Assembly: GCA_027314705.1 (NCBI GenBank)
Contig: DAHVAJ010000019.1
Span: 1-33,915 of the forward strand
Reading direction: 5' to 3'
Source: Acidimicrobiaceae bacterium
GTDB lineage: Bacteria; Actinomycetota; Acidimicrobiia; Acidimicrobiales; RAAP-2
DNA: 33,915 nucleotides
The notes below the pieces were generated by a model. The model was not told where the DNA came from and did no database searches. It saw nothing but the letters and a program-made list of their open reading frames with translations. Each line of letters starts with the position of its first letter. Position 1 is the first letter of the stretch. Positions 8,526-19,988 of the stretch are shown here, in pieces. A program made the translations under genes and the position numbers.

Positions 8526-8531
8526 CGGGGC

Positions 8532-9041
8532 TCAGGCCGGCGACGCCGCTCCGGCCTCGGCCGCCTCCAGGCGGACCTCGGCGCGGCGCAGGTCGGCCTG
8601 GGCCTCGGCCAGCTCGACGTCGGGGGCCTCGCCCTCCGCCGGCGTGCGGCCGGCCCCTCCCAGCTCGGCCAGGCGGGCCTCGGCCGCCTCCCGGGCGGCC
8701 TGGGCCCGGGGGACGTCGATCTCCGGGGCCAGCTCGGCCACGCCCACGAGGAGGGTGACCCGGCTGCCCGTCGCCGGCGCGGCGTCCTCTCCCCCGTCGG
8801 CCGGGGCCGCCCGGTGCTCGAACTGCACGAAGCCGCCGTGGGTGGCGGCGCGGTCCTCGGAGCCGTCGGCGCGCGTCACGCGCACCACCCCGGGCTCGAT
8901 GGTGCCCACCAGGAGGGTGTGCCCGGCCAGGAAGGCGAGGTCACCCTCGGCCGTGCGCAGGACGACCTCGGTGGCCTCCCCGGTGAGCAGGATGCGCTCC
9001 GGGGTGACCAGGCTGACCTGGAAGAGCGAGTCGTCGGCCAT
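8532..9041 (-). CDS. atpC: ATP synthase F1 subunit epsilon
   Basis: Subunit of the F1 central stalk, which couples rotor to catalytic head and can inhibit ATP hydrolysis. The N-terminal beta-sandwich is clear (FQVSLVTPERILLTGEA, then a GDLAFLAGHT segment). At 169 residues it is longer than the usual 120-140. There is an Ala/Gly/Asp-rich insertion at about 78-92 and an extended Ala/Glu-rich C-terminal helical part at about 108-169. Mycobacterial epsilon is near 120 residues, so the long tail is unusual. It starts 16 bases after the atpD stop and is the last gene of the operon, ending at the glpX hairpin. Confidence 0.9.
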   Translation of the reverse strand: MADDSLFQVSLVTPERILLTGEATEVVLRTAEGDLAFLAGHTLLVGTIEPGVVRVTRADGSEDRAATHGGFVQFEHRAAPADGGEDAAPATGSRVTLLVGVAELAPEIDVPRAQAAREAAEARLAELGGAGRTPAEGEAPDVELAEAQADLRRAEVRLEAAEAGAASPA

Positions 9042-9057
9042 CGTGGTCCCGCCGGGC

Positions 9058-11569
<2,512 letters not shown>

Positions 11570-11572
11570 GGC

Positions 11573-13088
<1,516 letters not shown>

Positions 13089-13096
<8 letters not shown>

Positions 13097-14033
13097 CGGT
13101 TGCGTCCCTTCCTGTCGGGGGTCCTGGGATCTGGTAGTGCTCCTCGGCGGCGAGGACGTGCTCGCGCAGCTCGTCGAGCCGGTGGCGGGTGCTCGAGTCC
13201 ACGAGGAGGTCGCCGACGCGCACCGTCAGCCCACCGAGGAGGGCCCGGTCCACGGTGACCTGCAGGTCGACCGGGGTACCGGCCAGCCGGGTCAGGGCGT
13301 CGGACAGCTGGCGGCGGCGGGTCTCGTCGAAGTCGGCGGCCGTCCGCACCCGGGCCACCCGCCACCCCCGGGCCTGGGCGGCGTCCTCGACCAGGGTGTC
13401 GAGGGTGGCCACGATGTCGCGGGCCCGGCCCCCGCGTGCCGCGTAGGCGGCCAGGCGGACGGTGGCCGGCAGGGCCCGCCCGCCCAGCAGCTGGGTGATG
13501 ACCTCCTGGCGGACCTCCACGGGCAGGTCGCGGTCGCCGAGGGCACCGCGCAGGCGTCGGCTGGCCTCGACCGTGCGGGCGAAGCGGAAGAGCTGGTCCT
13601 CGATCTCCTCGAGGTCGGCCACCGTGCACTCCTCGAACACGGCGGCCGCGTAGCCCGAGACCCGGTTGCGCGACCCGAGCCGGCCGAGGAGCTCCTCGTC
13701 GGCGGGGGCCGTGCCCGAACGGGTGGCGGCGACGTGCAGCCGGGAGGCCAGCCAGCGGAAGGAGGCGACGACGTCCGAGGCGGGCACGACCGACACGGCC
13801 TGGTGCACGAGCCGGCCCACCTCGGGCCGGACCCGCCCGGCCAGCAGGCCGTCGAGCAGCGCCCGGCGCGACGGCACCGGCACGGCGCCGTCGTTCACGG
13901 CCAGCCCGAGCTCGGTGCTGCCCTCCACCAGGTCGGCCACGGCGCGCAGTTCGGCGGCGGCGTCGGCCAGCCCGCCGAGGCCGGCCAGCGACTCCTCGGT
14001 GGCGACCAGGTAGCCCTGGAGGGCTGGGTTCAC
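13089..14033 (-). CDS. atpH: ATP synthase F1 subunit delta (OSCP type), with duplicated N-terminal domain
   Basis: A peripheral-stalk subunit that joins the b subunits to the top of F1. At 314 residues it is much longer than the classical 175-180. The C-terminal half is a normal OSCP/delta protein: the YAAAVFEE start at about 128-135, then the helical domain, then the [20 protein letters not shown] region. The first 120 residues look like a second copy of the helical domain. '[20 protein letters not shown]' at 53-72 aligns with '[20 protein letters not shown]' further on. Streptomyces delta is also long (about 270 residues), so this fits Actinobacteria. It overlaps atpF by four bases. Confidence 0.92.
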
Positions 14034-14575
14034 CGGCTGCTCCGGGCCGAGCCCGCGGTGGCGGCTCCCTCGCTCTCGGCCCGGACGGCGGCGATGGCCT
14101 GGTCGATGAGGTCGCGGTGGTCGTCGGCCGAGATCTCGCGCCCGATGACCTGCTCGGCGGCGGCCAGCACGATCTCCCCGACCCGGGCCGTGAGCTCCTC
14201 GGCCGCCGCCTGGCGGGCGATCACCACTTCGGCGTCGGCCGCCTGGACGATGCGGTCGTGGACGGCCTGGCCCTCGGCCTGGGCCGCGGTCACGATGCCG
14301 TCGGCCGTGGCCTGGGCGTGGGCGACGATCTCACGGGCCTGGGCGCGGGCCTGCTCGAGCATGGCCCGGCGCTCGGTGTCGGCTTCCTCGGCGTCGGCCT
14401 TGGCCCGGTCGGCGGCCTCGAGCTCGCCACGGATCTGCTCCTGGCGCTCGGTGAGGACCGTGTTGAGCCGCGGCAGCACGAACCTGCCGATCACCCCCAG
14501 CACGACGAGGAAGGCGAGCAGCACGACGATGAACGTCCCGTTGGGGACGAGGAAGTTGCTGGTGGCGAGGGTCAT
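14030..14575 (-). CDS. atpF: ATP synthase F0 subunit b
   Basis: A 181-residue peripheral-stalk subunit. One membrane helix lies at about residues 13-33 (FIVVLLAFLVVLGVIGRFVL). A long charged coiled coil rich in Ala, Glu, Gln and Arg follows to about residue 150. RLNTVLTERQEQIRGELEAA is the typical start of the b-subunit stalk. It is a stand-alone b, not the b-delta fusion found in mycobacteria. The ATG at 14575 follows atpE by 60 bases, and the stop overlaps the atpH start (ATGA). Confidence 0.94.
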   Translation of the reverse strand: MTLATSNFLVPNGTFIVVLLAFLVVLGVIGRFVLPRLNTVLTERQEQIRGELEAADRAKADAEEADTERRAMLEQARAQAREIVAHAQATADGIVTAAQAEGQAVHDRIVQAADAEVVIARQAAAEELTARVGEIVLAAAEQVIGREISADDHRDLIDQAIAAVRAESEGAATAGSARSSR

Positions 14576-14635
14576 GGTCGTCCTCTTTGGTCGGTCGGTC
14601 GGGGCGGCCTGGGCGGGTCGTCGGCCCGGGGGGCC

Positions 14636-14899
14636 CTACTTGCCCAGGGAGAAGACGAACAGGGCGGCGAAGACCAGGTTGATGAAGTACGCCGCCTCGC
14701 AGAGGCCGACGGTGAGGAACATCAGCGTGGTCAGGCGGCCCTGGGCCTCGGGCTGGCGGGCCACACCGGCGATCGTCTGGCTGCCGGCGAGGCCGTCGCC
14801 GACCGAGGCGCCGACGGCGCCGCCGCCGAGGGCGAGCCCGGCGCCGACCATGGCGCCTGCGGTCTTGATTGCACTGACCATCGTCGGGTCTGCTGCCAT
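14636..14899 (-). CDS. atpE: ATP synthase F0 subunit c (proteolipid)
   Basis: An 87-residue rotor-ring subunit with two membrane helices and the polar loop [10 protein letters not shown] (47-56). The ion-binding carboxylate is E68 in [11 protein letters not shown]. No Ser or Thr follows the Glu, which favours proton rather than sodium coupling. D35 in VGDG and the AAYFI segment (69-73) match the residues that form the bedaquiline pocket in mycobacterial AtpE. It has the best Shine-Dalgarno in the window (AAAGGAGAAG), as expected for the subunit needed in the highest copy number. Confidence 0.96.
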   Translation of the reverse strand: MAADPTMVSAIKTAGAMVGAGLALGGGAVGASVGDGLAGSQTIAGVARQPEAQGRLTTLMFLTVGLCEAAYFINLVFAALFVFSLGK

Positions 14900-14904
14900 T
14901 GGGA

Positions 14905-14914
14905 CTTCTCCTTT
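14905..14914 (-). promoter_or_regulatory. Strong Shine-Dalgarno of atpE
   Basis: Minus-strand AAAGGAGAAG has its AGGAG core eight bases before the ATG. It stands out in a region where most unit-leading genes lack ribosome-binding sites and probably raises c-subunit synthesis over its operon partners. Confidence 0.75.
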
Positions 14915-14963
14915 GTCGTTGAGAGGGTTGCTGCAGAGGTCGTCGCCGTGTCCGGGCGGGTCC

Positions 14964-15740
14964 TCAGTGGGCCTCGTCCGGGGCCATGGCCGTGTCGAAG
15001 TAGAGGATCGTGAGCAGGGCGAAGATGAAGGCCTGGATGGCGCCGATCGCCATGTCGAACAGCTTCCAGACCACCGTGAAGGGCATCGAGAGGATGGCCC
15101 CGATCGGCGCCGGCCCGAGCTTCCAGATGACCAGCGCAGCCAGCAGCGACAGCATGAGGCCGCCGGCGAAGAGGTTGCCGAAGAGCCGGAGGGTGAGGGT
15201 CACCGGCCTCACCAGCTCCTCGATGATGTTCATGAAGCCGTTGATGAAGAAGAGCTTGGGTGGGAAGGGTTGGGCGAAGTAGTGCTTGAGGTACCCGGCC
15301 AACCCGCGGTTCTTGATGGCGGCCCGGTGGACCAGGACGATCACGGTGAGGGCCATGGCCAGCGGCAGATTGATGTCGCTGGTCGGGGCGGGCAGCCACT
15401 CGAGCTTCGACCCGATGGCGAGCACCTCGAACAGGTTGCAGGTGAAGATGAAGACGAAGAGGGTGAGGGCGAGGGGGACCACCTTCGCCCCGCGGGGACC
15501 GATCGAGTCGTCCACCTGCTTCTGCACGGCGCCCACGAGGAACTCCCAGAGGAGCTGGAACTTCCCCGGCACCCCGCTCGTCGCGCGCGATCGCAGGACG
15601 AGCCCGAGCGTCACCACCACCAGTCCGGCGACGACGGTCGCCCAGATGATGTCCATGTTGACCGTCAGCGGCCCGAGCTTGCGGGTGACGTGGTCGCCCA
15701 CCGAGATGTTGATGCCGATCAGCTGCGTGGGACCCACCAC
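14964..15740 (-). CDS. atpB: ATP synthase F0 subunit a
   Basis: A 258-residue membrane stator subunit holding the proton half-channels. The essential arginine is R185 in [13 protein letters not shown]. The conserved [18 protein letters not shown] precedes it, and the C-terminal [12 protein letters not shown] helix follows. Several hydrophobic helices are visible (about 31-50, 86-106, 124-138, 190-210 and 224-250). The start is one of two tandem GTG codons (15740 or 15737), one base after the atpI-like stop, which implies translational coupling. Length and motifs are normal for the family. Confidence 0.95.
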   Translation of the reverse strand: MVGPTQLIGINISVGDHVTRKLGPLTVNMDIIWATVVAGLVVVTLGLVLRSRATSGVPGKFQLLWEFLVGAVQKQVDDSIGPRGAKVVPLALTLFVFIFTCNLFEVLAIGSKLEWLPAPTSDINLPLAMALTVIVLVHRAAIKNRGLAGYLKHYFAQPFPPKLFFINGFMNIIEELVRPVTLTLRLFGNLFAGGLMLSLLAALVIWKLGPAPIGAILSMPFTVVWKLFDMAIGAIQAFIFALLTILYFDTAMAPDEAH

Positions 15741-15741
15741 G

Positions 15742-16245
15742 TCAGGGGCCTCCCGCCGAGTCGTCGCCGCCGTCGAGCGCCGCGGGGGACCCGGGCGAGG
15801 CGGGCGGAGGGTTGTCGTCGACCACGCCGGCGTTGATGGCGTCGTCGAACGACAGGGGGCCGGCCTTGGCCATCGAGCGGGCGACGTTGAAGATGAGCAG
15901 GACCTGGAAGGCGGCCAGGCCGCCGATCACCCCGAAGCCGAGCCCCCGGTCGACGAAGGCCAGGCCGAAGGCGATGACGGTCAGGAGGCCCAGGCGGCCG
16001 AGGGTGTTGGCGCCCAGGGCCCGCGTGGTGTGCTCGGTGCCGCTGGCCTGGACACGGGCCACCGAGGTGCCGGCCAGGCGGAAGTTGAGGGTGCCGAGGG
16101 CGAGCCCGATGCAGGCGCCCACGCCGACCAGCGCGTACCCGAAGGAGACGGCGGCCACCAGGGCCGCCGCCCCGAGGACGAGGACGCTGGTGACGGTCCG
16201 CCGGGCCACGTCGGGCATGCTCGGCAGGTCGAAGTGCATGAACAC
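15742..16245 (-). CDS. AtpI-like membrane protein of the ATP synthase operon
   Basis: A 167-residue hydrophobic protein just before atpB. It has about four hydrophobic stretches (17-36, 38-54, 84-99 and 103-121) and a polar, Pro/Gly/Asp-rich C-terminus. Position and topology match ATP-synt_I proteins, which assist c-ring assembly or Mg2+ supply. Mycobacteria have an equivalent gene (Rv1303) in the same place. I see no catalytic motif. Start choice between nearby ATGs (16245, 16239) is uncertain, since the protein begins MFMHFDLP. Confidence 0.75.
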   Translation of the reverse strand: MFMHFDLPSMPDVARRTVTSVLVLGAAALVAAVSFGYALVGVGACIGLALGTLNFRLAGTSVARVQASGTEHTTRALGANTLGRLGLLTVIAFGLAFVDRGLGFGVIGGLAAFQVLLIFNVARSMAKAGPLSFDDAINAGVVDDNPPPASPGSPAALDGGDDSAGGP

Positions 16246-16273
16246 GGTGCCTACTCCTCCCGCCGGGGGGCGT

Positions 16274-16546
16274 TCAGAGGTACCGGCGGACGGTGGTGAC
16301 GGCCGTCAGCACGCCCAGGGTGAGCCCCACGGCCAGCCCCACCAGCGTCCCGACCGGCGAGGTGTGCGCCACCGTGTCGACGAGCGCCCCCGCGCCGGTG
16401 CACACGGCCACCGAGAGCGCCACCGCCACCCCGAGGCCGAGGAAGGCCGCGGCCCCCGGCGTGAGCCGGCGCTCCGGCTCCTCCGGGGACCCGTCCGGCG
16501 GCTCGTCCGGGAGCGGCGGCGGGGGGGATGCGTCCATGTTCGGCAC
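16274..16546 (-). CDS. AtpZ/AtpI-family small membrane protein
   Basis: A 90-residue protein with a Pro/Glu-rich N-terminus (1-28) and two membrane helices at about 31-54 and 62-84, the hairpin layout of AtpZ-type F0F1 accessory subunits. It is the first gene of the ATP synthase block, 28 bases before the atpI-like gene. The start may be the GTG at 16546 or an internal ATG at 16537. The Arg-Arg-Tyr-Leu end is unremarkable. The function is inferred from topology and position only. Confidence 0.65.
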   Translation of the reverse strand: MPNMDASPPPPLPDEPPDGSPEEPERRLTPGAAAFLGLGVAVALSVAVCTGAGALVDTVAHTSPVGTLVGLAVGLTLGVLTAVTTVRRYL

Positions 16547-16692
16547 GGGCCGCGTCAGGCGATGGGGAGGTGGGGTGCGTCACGAGAGGGTCCCAGTGTC
16601 ACGCAGCGGCCCGACGGCACGCCGACCGCAGGGCGCGGCACGACGGACGGGTCCCCGTCCGGGGCGCGGAGAGGCTGCAACTCACGGGCAGC

Positions 16693-16722
16693 ATCATCGC
16701 ACCAACCGGGTGGTGGCGGCAA
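16693..16722 (-). promoter_or_regulatory. Candidate promoter for the ATP synthase block
   Basis: On the minus strand TTGCCG (16722 to 16717) and GATGAT (16698 to 16693) are 18 bases apart in the 195-base gap between wecA and the atpZ-like gene. This would give a leader of about 140 bases. The gap holds no gene that I can support. Read-through from wecA is equally possible. Confidence 0.3.
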
Positions 16723-16741
16723 AACGCCCGAAACACTCCGT

Positions 16742-18070
16742 TCACCTGTCGGAAACGGACCTCCCGCTGGCTGCGGGGACGCCGCGGCCCGGCGACCGGC
16801 GGGCGGGCGCGGCGCGGCGCGGTGCGGCGGTGGTGCCCGGTCCGGCCGGCCCCTCGCCCACCGGACCGGGGCGGTCGGCGGCGGTCTCGGGACCCGGGGG
16901 CACGGACCGGGCCGGCTCGGCCGGCTCGACCTCCTCGCCGTCCTCGGGCTGCCGGCGCAGCGAGGGATGGAAGAGGGTGAAGAGCACGACGGCGAGGGCG
17001 AGGACGCCGAAGGGGATGACGGCGTTGACGCTCGACACGTAGAGCGGGAAGAGGACGAACCCCGAGAGCAGGACCGTCCAGGCCCACAGGATGAGCACGC
17101 TGCGGCGGTGGCCGTGGCCCAAGCGCAGGAGCCGGTGATGGAGGTGGTTCTTGTCGGGCGTGGTGAACCCGGTCCGGTTGGCCGTGCGTCGCACGAAGGC
17201 GAAGGCCATGTCGACCATGGGCACCCCCAGGATGAAGAAGGGGATGAAGAGGGGGGCGAAGAAGAAGTAGGTCTGGCCGCTGCGGGCGGCCTCGCCGCCG
17301 ACGGTGCCGGCGGCCCGGCCCCCGATCAGCATGGTCGAGGCGGCCATGAGCAGCCCGAGCAGGAGCGCCCCGGCGTCGCCCATGAAGATCTTGGCCGGAT
17401 GGAAGTTGTGGGGTAGGAAGCCGACGCACACCCCGCAGGTGACCACGGCGATGAGCGGGCCGATGTTGTCGGCCGGGAGGTTCCCGAGGTACTGCAGGTG
17501 GAGGCCGTAGATGGCCAGCGCCCCCGAGGCGATGGCCACCACGCCGGCGGCCAGGCCGTCGAGCCCGTCGATGAGGTTGACCGCGTTGGTGATGGCGATG
17601 ACCCACAACGCGGTGAGCAGGGGCGTCCACTCCGGCGAGAGCTGGACCAACCCGGCCAGGGGCACCTTGAACTGGAACCAGGTCACGCCCATGAAGTAGA
17701 GGACGGTGGCCGCCAGGACCTGCCCGGCCACCTTGGCCGGGGCCGACATGTCGCGGACGTCGTCGATGACCCCGACCACGAAGATGGCCGCGGCACCGAG
17801 GAGGAGCCCGAGGGGCTCCGACGAACCCCGGAAGAGGCCGGCCAGGGCGGGTACGGAGGCGGCCGTGGCGAAGGTGACCAGGAGGGCCACGAACATGGCC
17901 GCGCCCCCCGACTGGGGCGTGACCTGCCGGTGGATCTTGCGCTCGTCGGGCTGGGCCACGTAGCCGGTCAGGAGACCGAGCCGGCGGGCCGGGAAGGTGA
18001 GGCCCCACGAGGCCACGGCGGCCACCACCAGGAGGAGGGCGTACCAGTTGAGGGGGACGGTGGTGCTCAC
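16742..18070 (-). CDS. wecA: Undecaprenyl-phosphate GlcNAc-1-phosphate transferase (WecA/MraY family)
   Basis: A 442-residue polytopic membrane enzyme that transfers GlcNAc-1-phosphate (or a related sugar phosphate) from a UDP-sugar to a polyprenyl phosphate, starting cell-wall linker or polysaccharide synthesis. Motifs are PDERKIH at 41-47, VIDDVRD with D103/D104, NLIDGLDGLA, FMGDAGA and the C-terminal HLHHRL. The ten or so membrane segments end near residue 370. A disordered Pro/Glu/Ala-rich tail of about 70 residues follows and makes the protein longer than mycobacterial WecA (about 400). Its place just before the atp genes matches Rv1302 in M. tuberculosis. The start is GTG, 36 bases after glyA. 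Confidence 0.9.
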   Translation of the reverse strand: MSTTVPLNWYALLLVVAAVASWGLTFPARRLGLLTGYVAQPDERKIHRQVTPQSGGAAMFVALLVTFATAASVPALAGLFRGSSEPLGLLLGAAAIFVVGVIDDVRDMSAPAKVAGQVLAATVLYFMGVTWFQFKVPLAGLVQLSPEWTPLLTALWVIAITNAVNLIDGLDGLAAGVVAIASGALAIYGLHLQYLGNLPADNIGPLIAVVTCGVCVGFLPHNFHPAKIFMGDAGALLLGLLMAASTMLIGGRAAGTVGGEAARSGQTYFFFAPLFIPFFILGVPMVDMAFAFVRRTANRTGFTTPDKNHLHHRLLRLGHGHRRSVLILWAWTVLLSGFVLFPLYVSSVNAVIPFGVLALAVVLFTLFHPSLRRQPEDGEEVEPAEPARSVPPGPETAADRPGPVGEGPAGPGTTAAPRRAAPARRSPGRGVPAASGRSVSDR

Positions 18071-18106
18071 CGGCTCACCGGCGGTGCCGCCCGCCGCGGC
18101 GACGCG

Positions 18107-19411
18107 TCACGCGCCGGCCAGGGTCGGGTAGGGCGGGAACCCGGCGCACAGCTCGCGGACCTCGGCCCGCACCGAGGCGAGCACGGCGTCGTCGGACCGG
18201 CCCCGGAGGGTGCGCCCGATGAGCCCGCCGATGCGGGTCATCTCGGCCTCGCCCATGCCCGTCGTGGTCTGGGCGGCCGAGCCCAGTCGGAGGCCCGAGG
18301 TCACGAAGGGCGAGCGCGGATCGTCGGGGACGGTGTTGCGGTTGCAGGTGATGCCGGCCCGGTCGAGGACCTCCTGGGCCTCCTTGCCGGTGAGGTCGGC
18401 GTCGAAGGAGCGCAGGTCGACGAGGACCTGGTGGTTCTCGGTGCCGCCGGACACCAGGCGGAAGCCCTCGGTGGCCAGGGCGTCGGCCAGGGCCCGGGCG
18501 TTGGCCACCACCTGGGCCGCGTAGGCGGCGAACTCCGGGCGGGCGGCCTCGGCGAAGGCCACCGCCTTGGCCGCCACCACGTGCTCGAGGGGCCCGCCCT
18601 GCAGGCCGGGGAAGACGGCGGCGTCGACGGCCTTGGCCAGTTCGGCCGTGCACAGGATGGCCCCGCCCCGGGGGCCGCGCAGCGTCTTGTGGGTGGTGAA
18701 CGTCACCACGTCGGCCACGCCCACCGGCGAGGGGTGGGCGCCGCCGGCGATGAGGCCGGCCGGATGGGCGGCGTCGAAGAGGAACCGGGCCCCGACCGAG
18801 TCGGCGATCTCGCGGAACGGGAGGGGATCGATGATGCGGGCGTAGGCGGTCGAGCCGGCCACGACCAGCTTGGGCCGCTCGCGGCGGGCGACGTCGGCCA
18901 CCTGGTCGAAGTCGATGATCTCGCCGGGCTTGTCGGGGTCGTCGGTGGCCGCCGAGACCCCGTAGGAGACGAACCGCCAGACCTTGGAGGTGATGCTGGC
19001 CGGCGAGCCGTGGGTCAGGTGGCCGCCGTGGTCGAGGCGCATGGCCAGGACGGTGTCACCCGGGTCGAGCAGGGCCTGGTAGGCGGCCAGGTTGGCGGTG
19101 GCCCCGGCGTGGGGCTGCACGTTGGCGTGCTCGGCCCCGAAGAGGGCGGTGAGCCGGTCGCGGGCCAGGTCCTCGATGCGGTCGACCACCTGGTTGCCGC
19201 CGTAGTAGCGGCGGCCCGGGTAGCCCTCGGCGTACTTGTTGGTGAGGATGGAGCCGCTGGCGGCCAGCACCGCCGGCGAGGTGAAGTTCTCCGAGGCGAT
19301 GAGCTGGAGGGTGGTCGACTGCCGCTCGGCCTCGTCGCCCAGGAGGGCGAGGACCTCGGGATCCCCGGTCAGCCACCCGTCGAACGGGGAGGCGGGGTGG
19401 GCGGGGCTCAT
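18107..19411 (-). CDS. glyA: Serine hydroxymethyltransferase
   Basis: A 434-residue PLP enzyme that interconverts serine and glycine with tetrahydrofolate and supplies one-carbon units. Motifs are [12 protein letters not shown] at 37-48, the DAAHPAGL segment (213-220, usually DMAHxAGL) and the PLP lysine K242 in [11 protein letters not shown]. The ATG at 19411 overlaps the rpiB stop (ATGA), so the two genes are probably translationally coupled. The start fits the family, with the conserved ENFTS near residue 41. The Pro in AHPAGL replaces a more common Phe or Tyr. Confidence 0.95.
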   Translation of the reverse strand: MSPAHPASPFDGWLTGDPEVLALLGDEAERQSTTLQLIASENFTSPAVLAASGSILTNKYAEGYPGRRYYGGNQVVDRIEDLARDRLTALFGAEHANVQPHAGATANLAAYQALLDPGDTVLAMRLDHGGHLTHGSPASITSKVWRFVSYGVSAATDDPDKPGEIIDFDQVADVARRERPKLVVAGSTAYARIIDPLPFREIADSVGARFLFDAAHPAGLIAGGAHPSPVGVADVVTFTTHKTLRGPRGGAILCTAELAKAVDAAVFPGLQGGPLEHVVAAKAVAFAEAARPEFAAYAAQVVANARALADALATEGFRLVSGGTENHQVLVDLRSFDADLTGKEAQEVLDRAGITCNRNTVPDDPRSPFVTSGLRLGSAAQTTTGMGEAEMTRIGGLIGRTLRGRSDDAVLASVRAEVRELCAGFPPYPTLAGA

Positions 19412-19929
19412 GGTGTCGGCTGCCGTTCCTGGTCCGCGGTGCGGGGGTCCGCGGCGCGGGGGCCTTCGGTGCGGGGGTCCGCGGTGCGGGGGCCCTCGGC
19501 CGCGGCGATCTGGGCGATCCTCGTGACGTGGCGGCCGCCCTCGAAGGCGGTGGCCAGGAAGGCGTCCACGGCGTCGAGGGCCACGGCCGGGCCGGTCACC
19601 CGCCCGCCCAGGCAGAGGAGGTTGGCGTCGTTGTGCTGGCGGGCCAGCCGGGCCGTGGTGACGTCGTGGGCGGTGGCGGCACGGGTGCCGGGCACCTTGT
19701 TGGCGGCGATGCCGATGCCGATGCCGGTGCCGCAGAAGCAGACGCCCCGGTCGGCCTGGCCGCCGACCACGGCCCGCGCCGCGGCCAGTCCGTAGACGGG
19801 GTAGTCCACCGACACGTCGGCCGAGTCGGTGCCCAGGTCGAGGACGTCGTGGCCGGCGGCGACCAGGTGCTCGGCCACGACCGTCTTCAGGACGTAGCCG
19901 GCGTGGTCCGAGGCCAACGCGATGCGCAT
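19408..19929 (-). CDS. rpiB: Ribose-5-phosphate isomerase B
   Basis: A 173-residue sugar-phosphate isomerase of the RpiB/LacAB family, interconverting ribose-5-phosphate and ribulose-5-phosphate. SDHAG at 7-11, [13 protein letters not shown] with C66, RQHND at 97-101 and GGRH at 131-134 are present. The active-site Cys is of the E. coli type, unlike mycobacterial RpiB, which lacks it. The tail after residue 145 is a run of five-residue repeats ([20 protein letters not shown]) encoded by 15-base tandem repeats and is not part of the enzyme fold. The ATG at 19929 has TACACT six bases upstream. It is the first gene of the long run that leads through glyA and wecA to the atp genes. Confidence 0.93.
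   Translation of the reverse strand: MRIALASDHAGYVLKTVVAEHLVAAGHDVLDLGTDSADVSVDYPVYGLAAARAVVGGQADRGVCFCGTGIGIGIAANKVPGTRAATAHDVTTARLARQHNDANLLCLGGRVTGPAVALDAVDAFLATAFEGGRHVTRIAQIAAAEGPRTADPRTEGPRAADPRTADQERQPTP
19433..19492 (-). repeat. Four 15-base tandem repeats in the 3' end of rpiB
   Basis: Units at 19433-19447, 19448-19462, 19463-19477 and 19478-19492 share the pattern tccgcggtgcggggg with up to four differences; a degenerate fifth unit follows. They encode a [GD]PR[TA][AE] pentapeptide repeat. The unit length keeps the frame, so copy number can change without a frameshift. Confidence 0.85.
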
Positions 19930-19941
19930 GACCCGAGTGTA
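19930..19941 (-). promoter_or_regulatory. Leaderless -10 element of rpiB, TACACT
   Basis: Minus-strand TACACT (19941 to 19936) plus six bases leads to the ATG at 19929. No Shine-Dalgarno is present. It is half of a 59-base divergent promoter region shared with the thiolase-like gene. Confidence 0.55.
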
Positions 19942-19973
19942 CCGAGGGCGGCTGGCCCCCACCGCTGCGCCGG

Positions 19974-19988
19974 TAGGCTGGGGTTCCT
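19974..19988 (+). promoter_or_regulatory. Candidate leaderless -10 element of the thiolase-like gene, TAGGCT
   Basis: TAGGCT (19974-19979) is followed by nine bases and the GTG at 19989. It faces away from the rpiB promoter. Confidence 0.4.

Noticed and set aside
19433-19492. Tandem repeats as a CRISPR array
   Set aside because: Units are 15 bases with no spacers and encode a peptide repeat in frame with rpiB.
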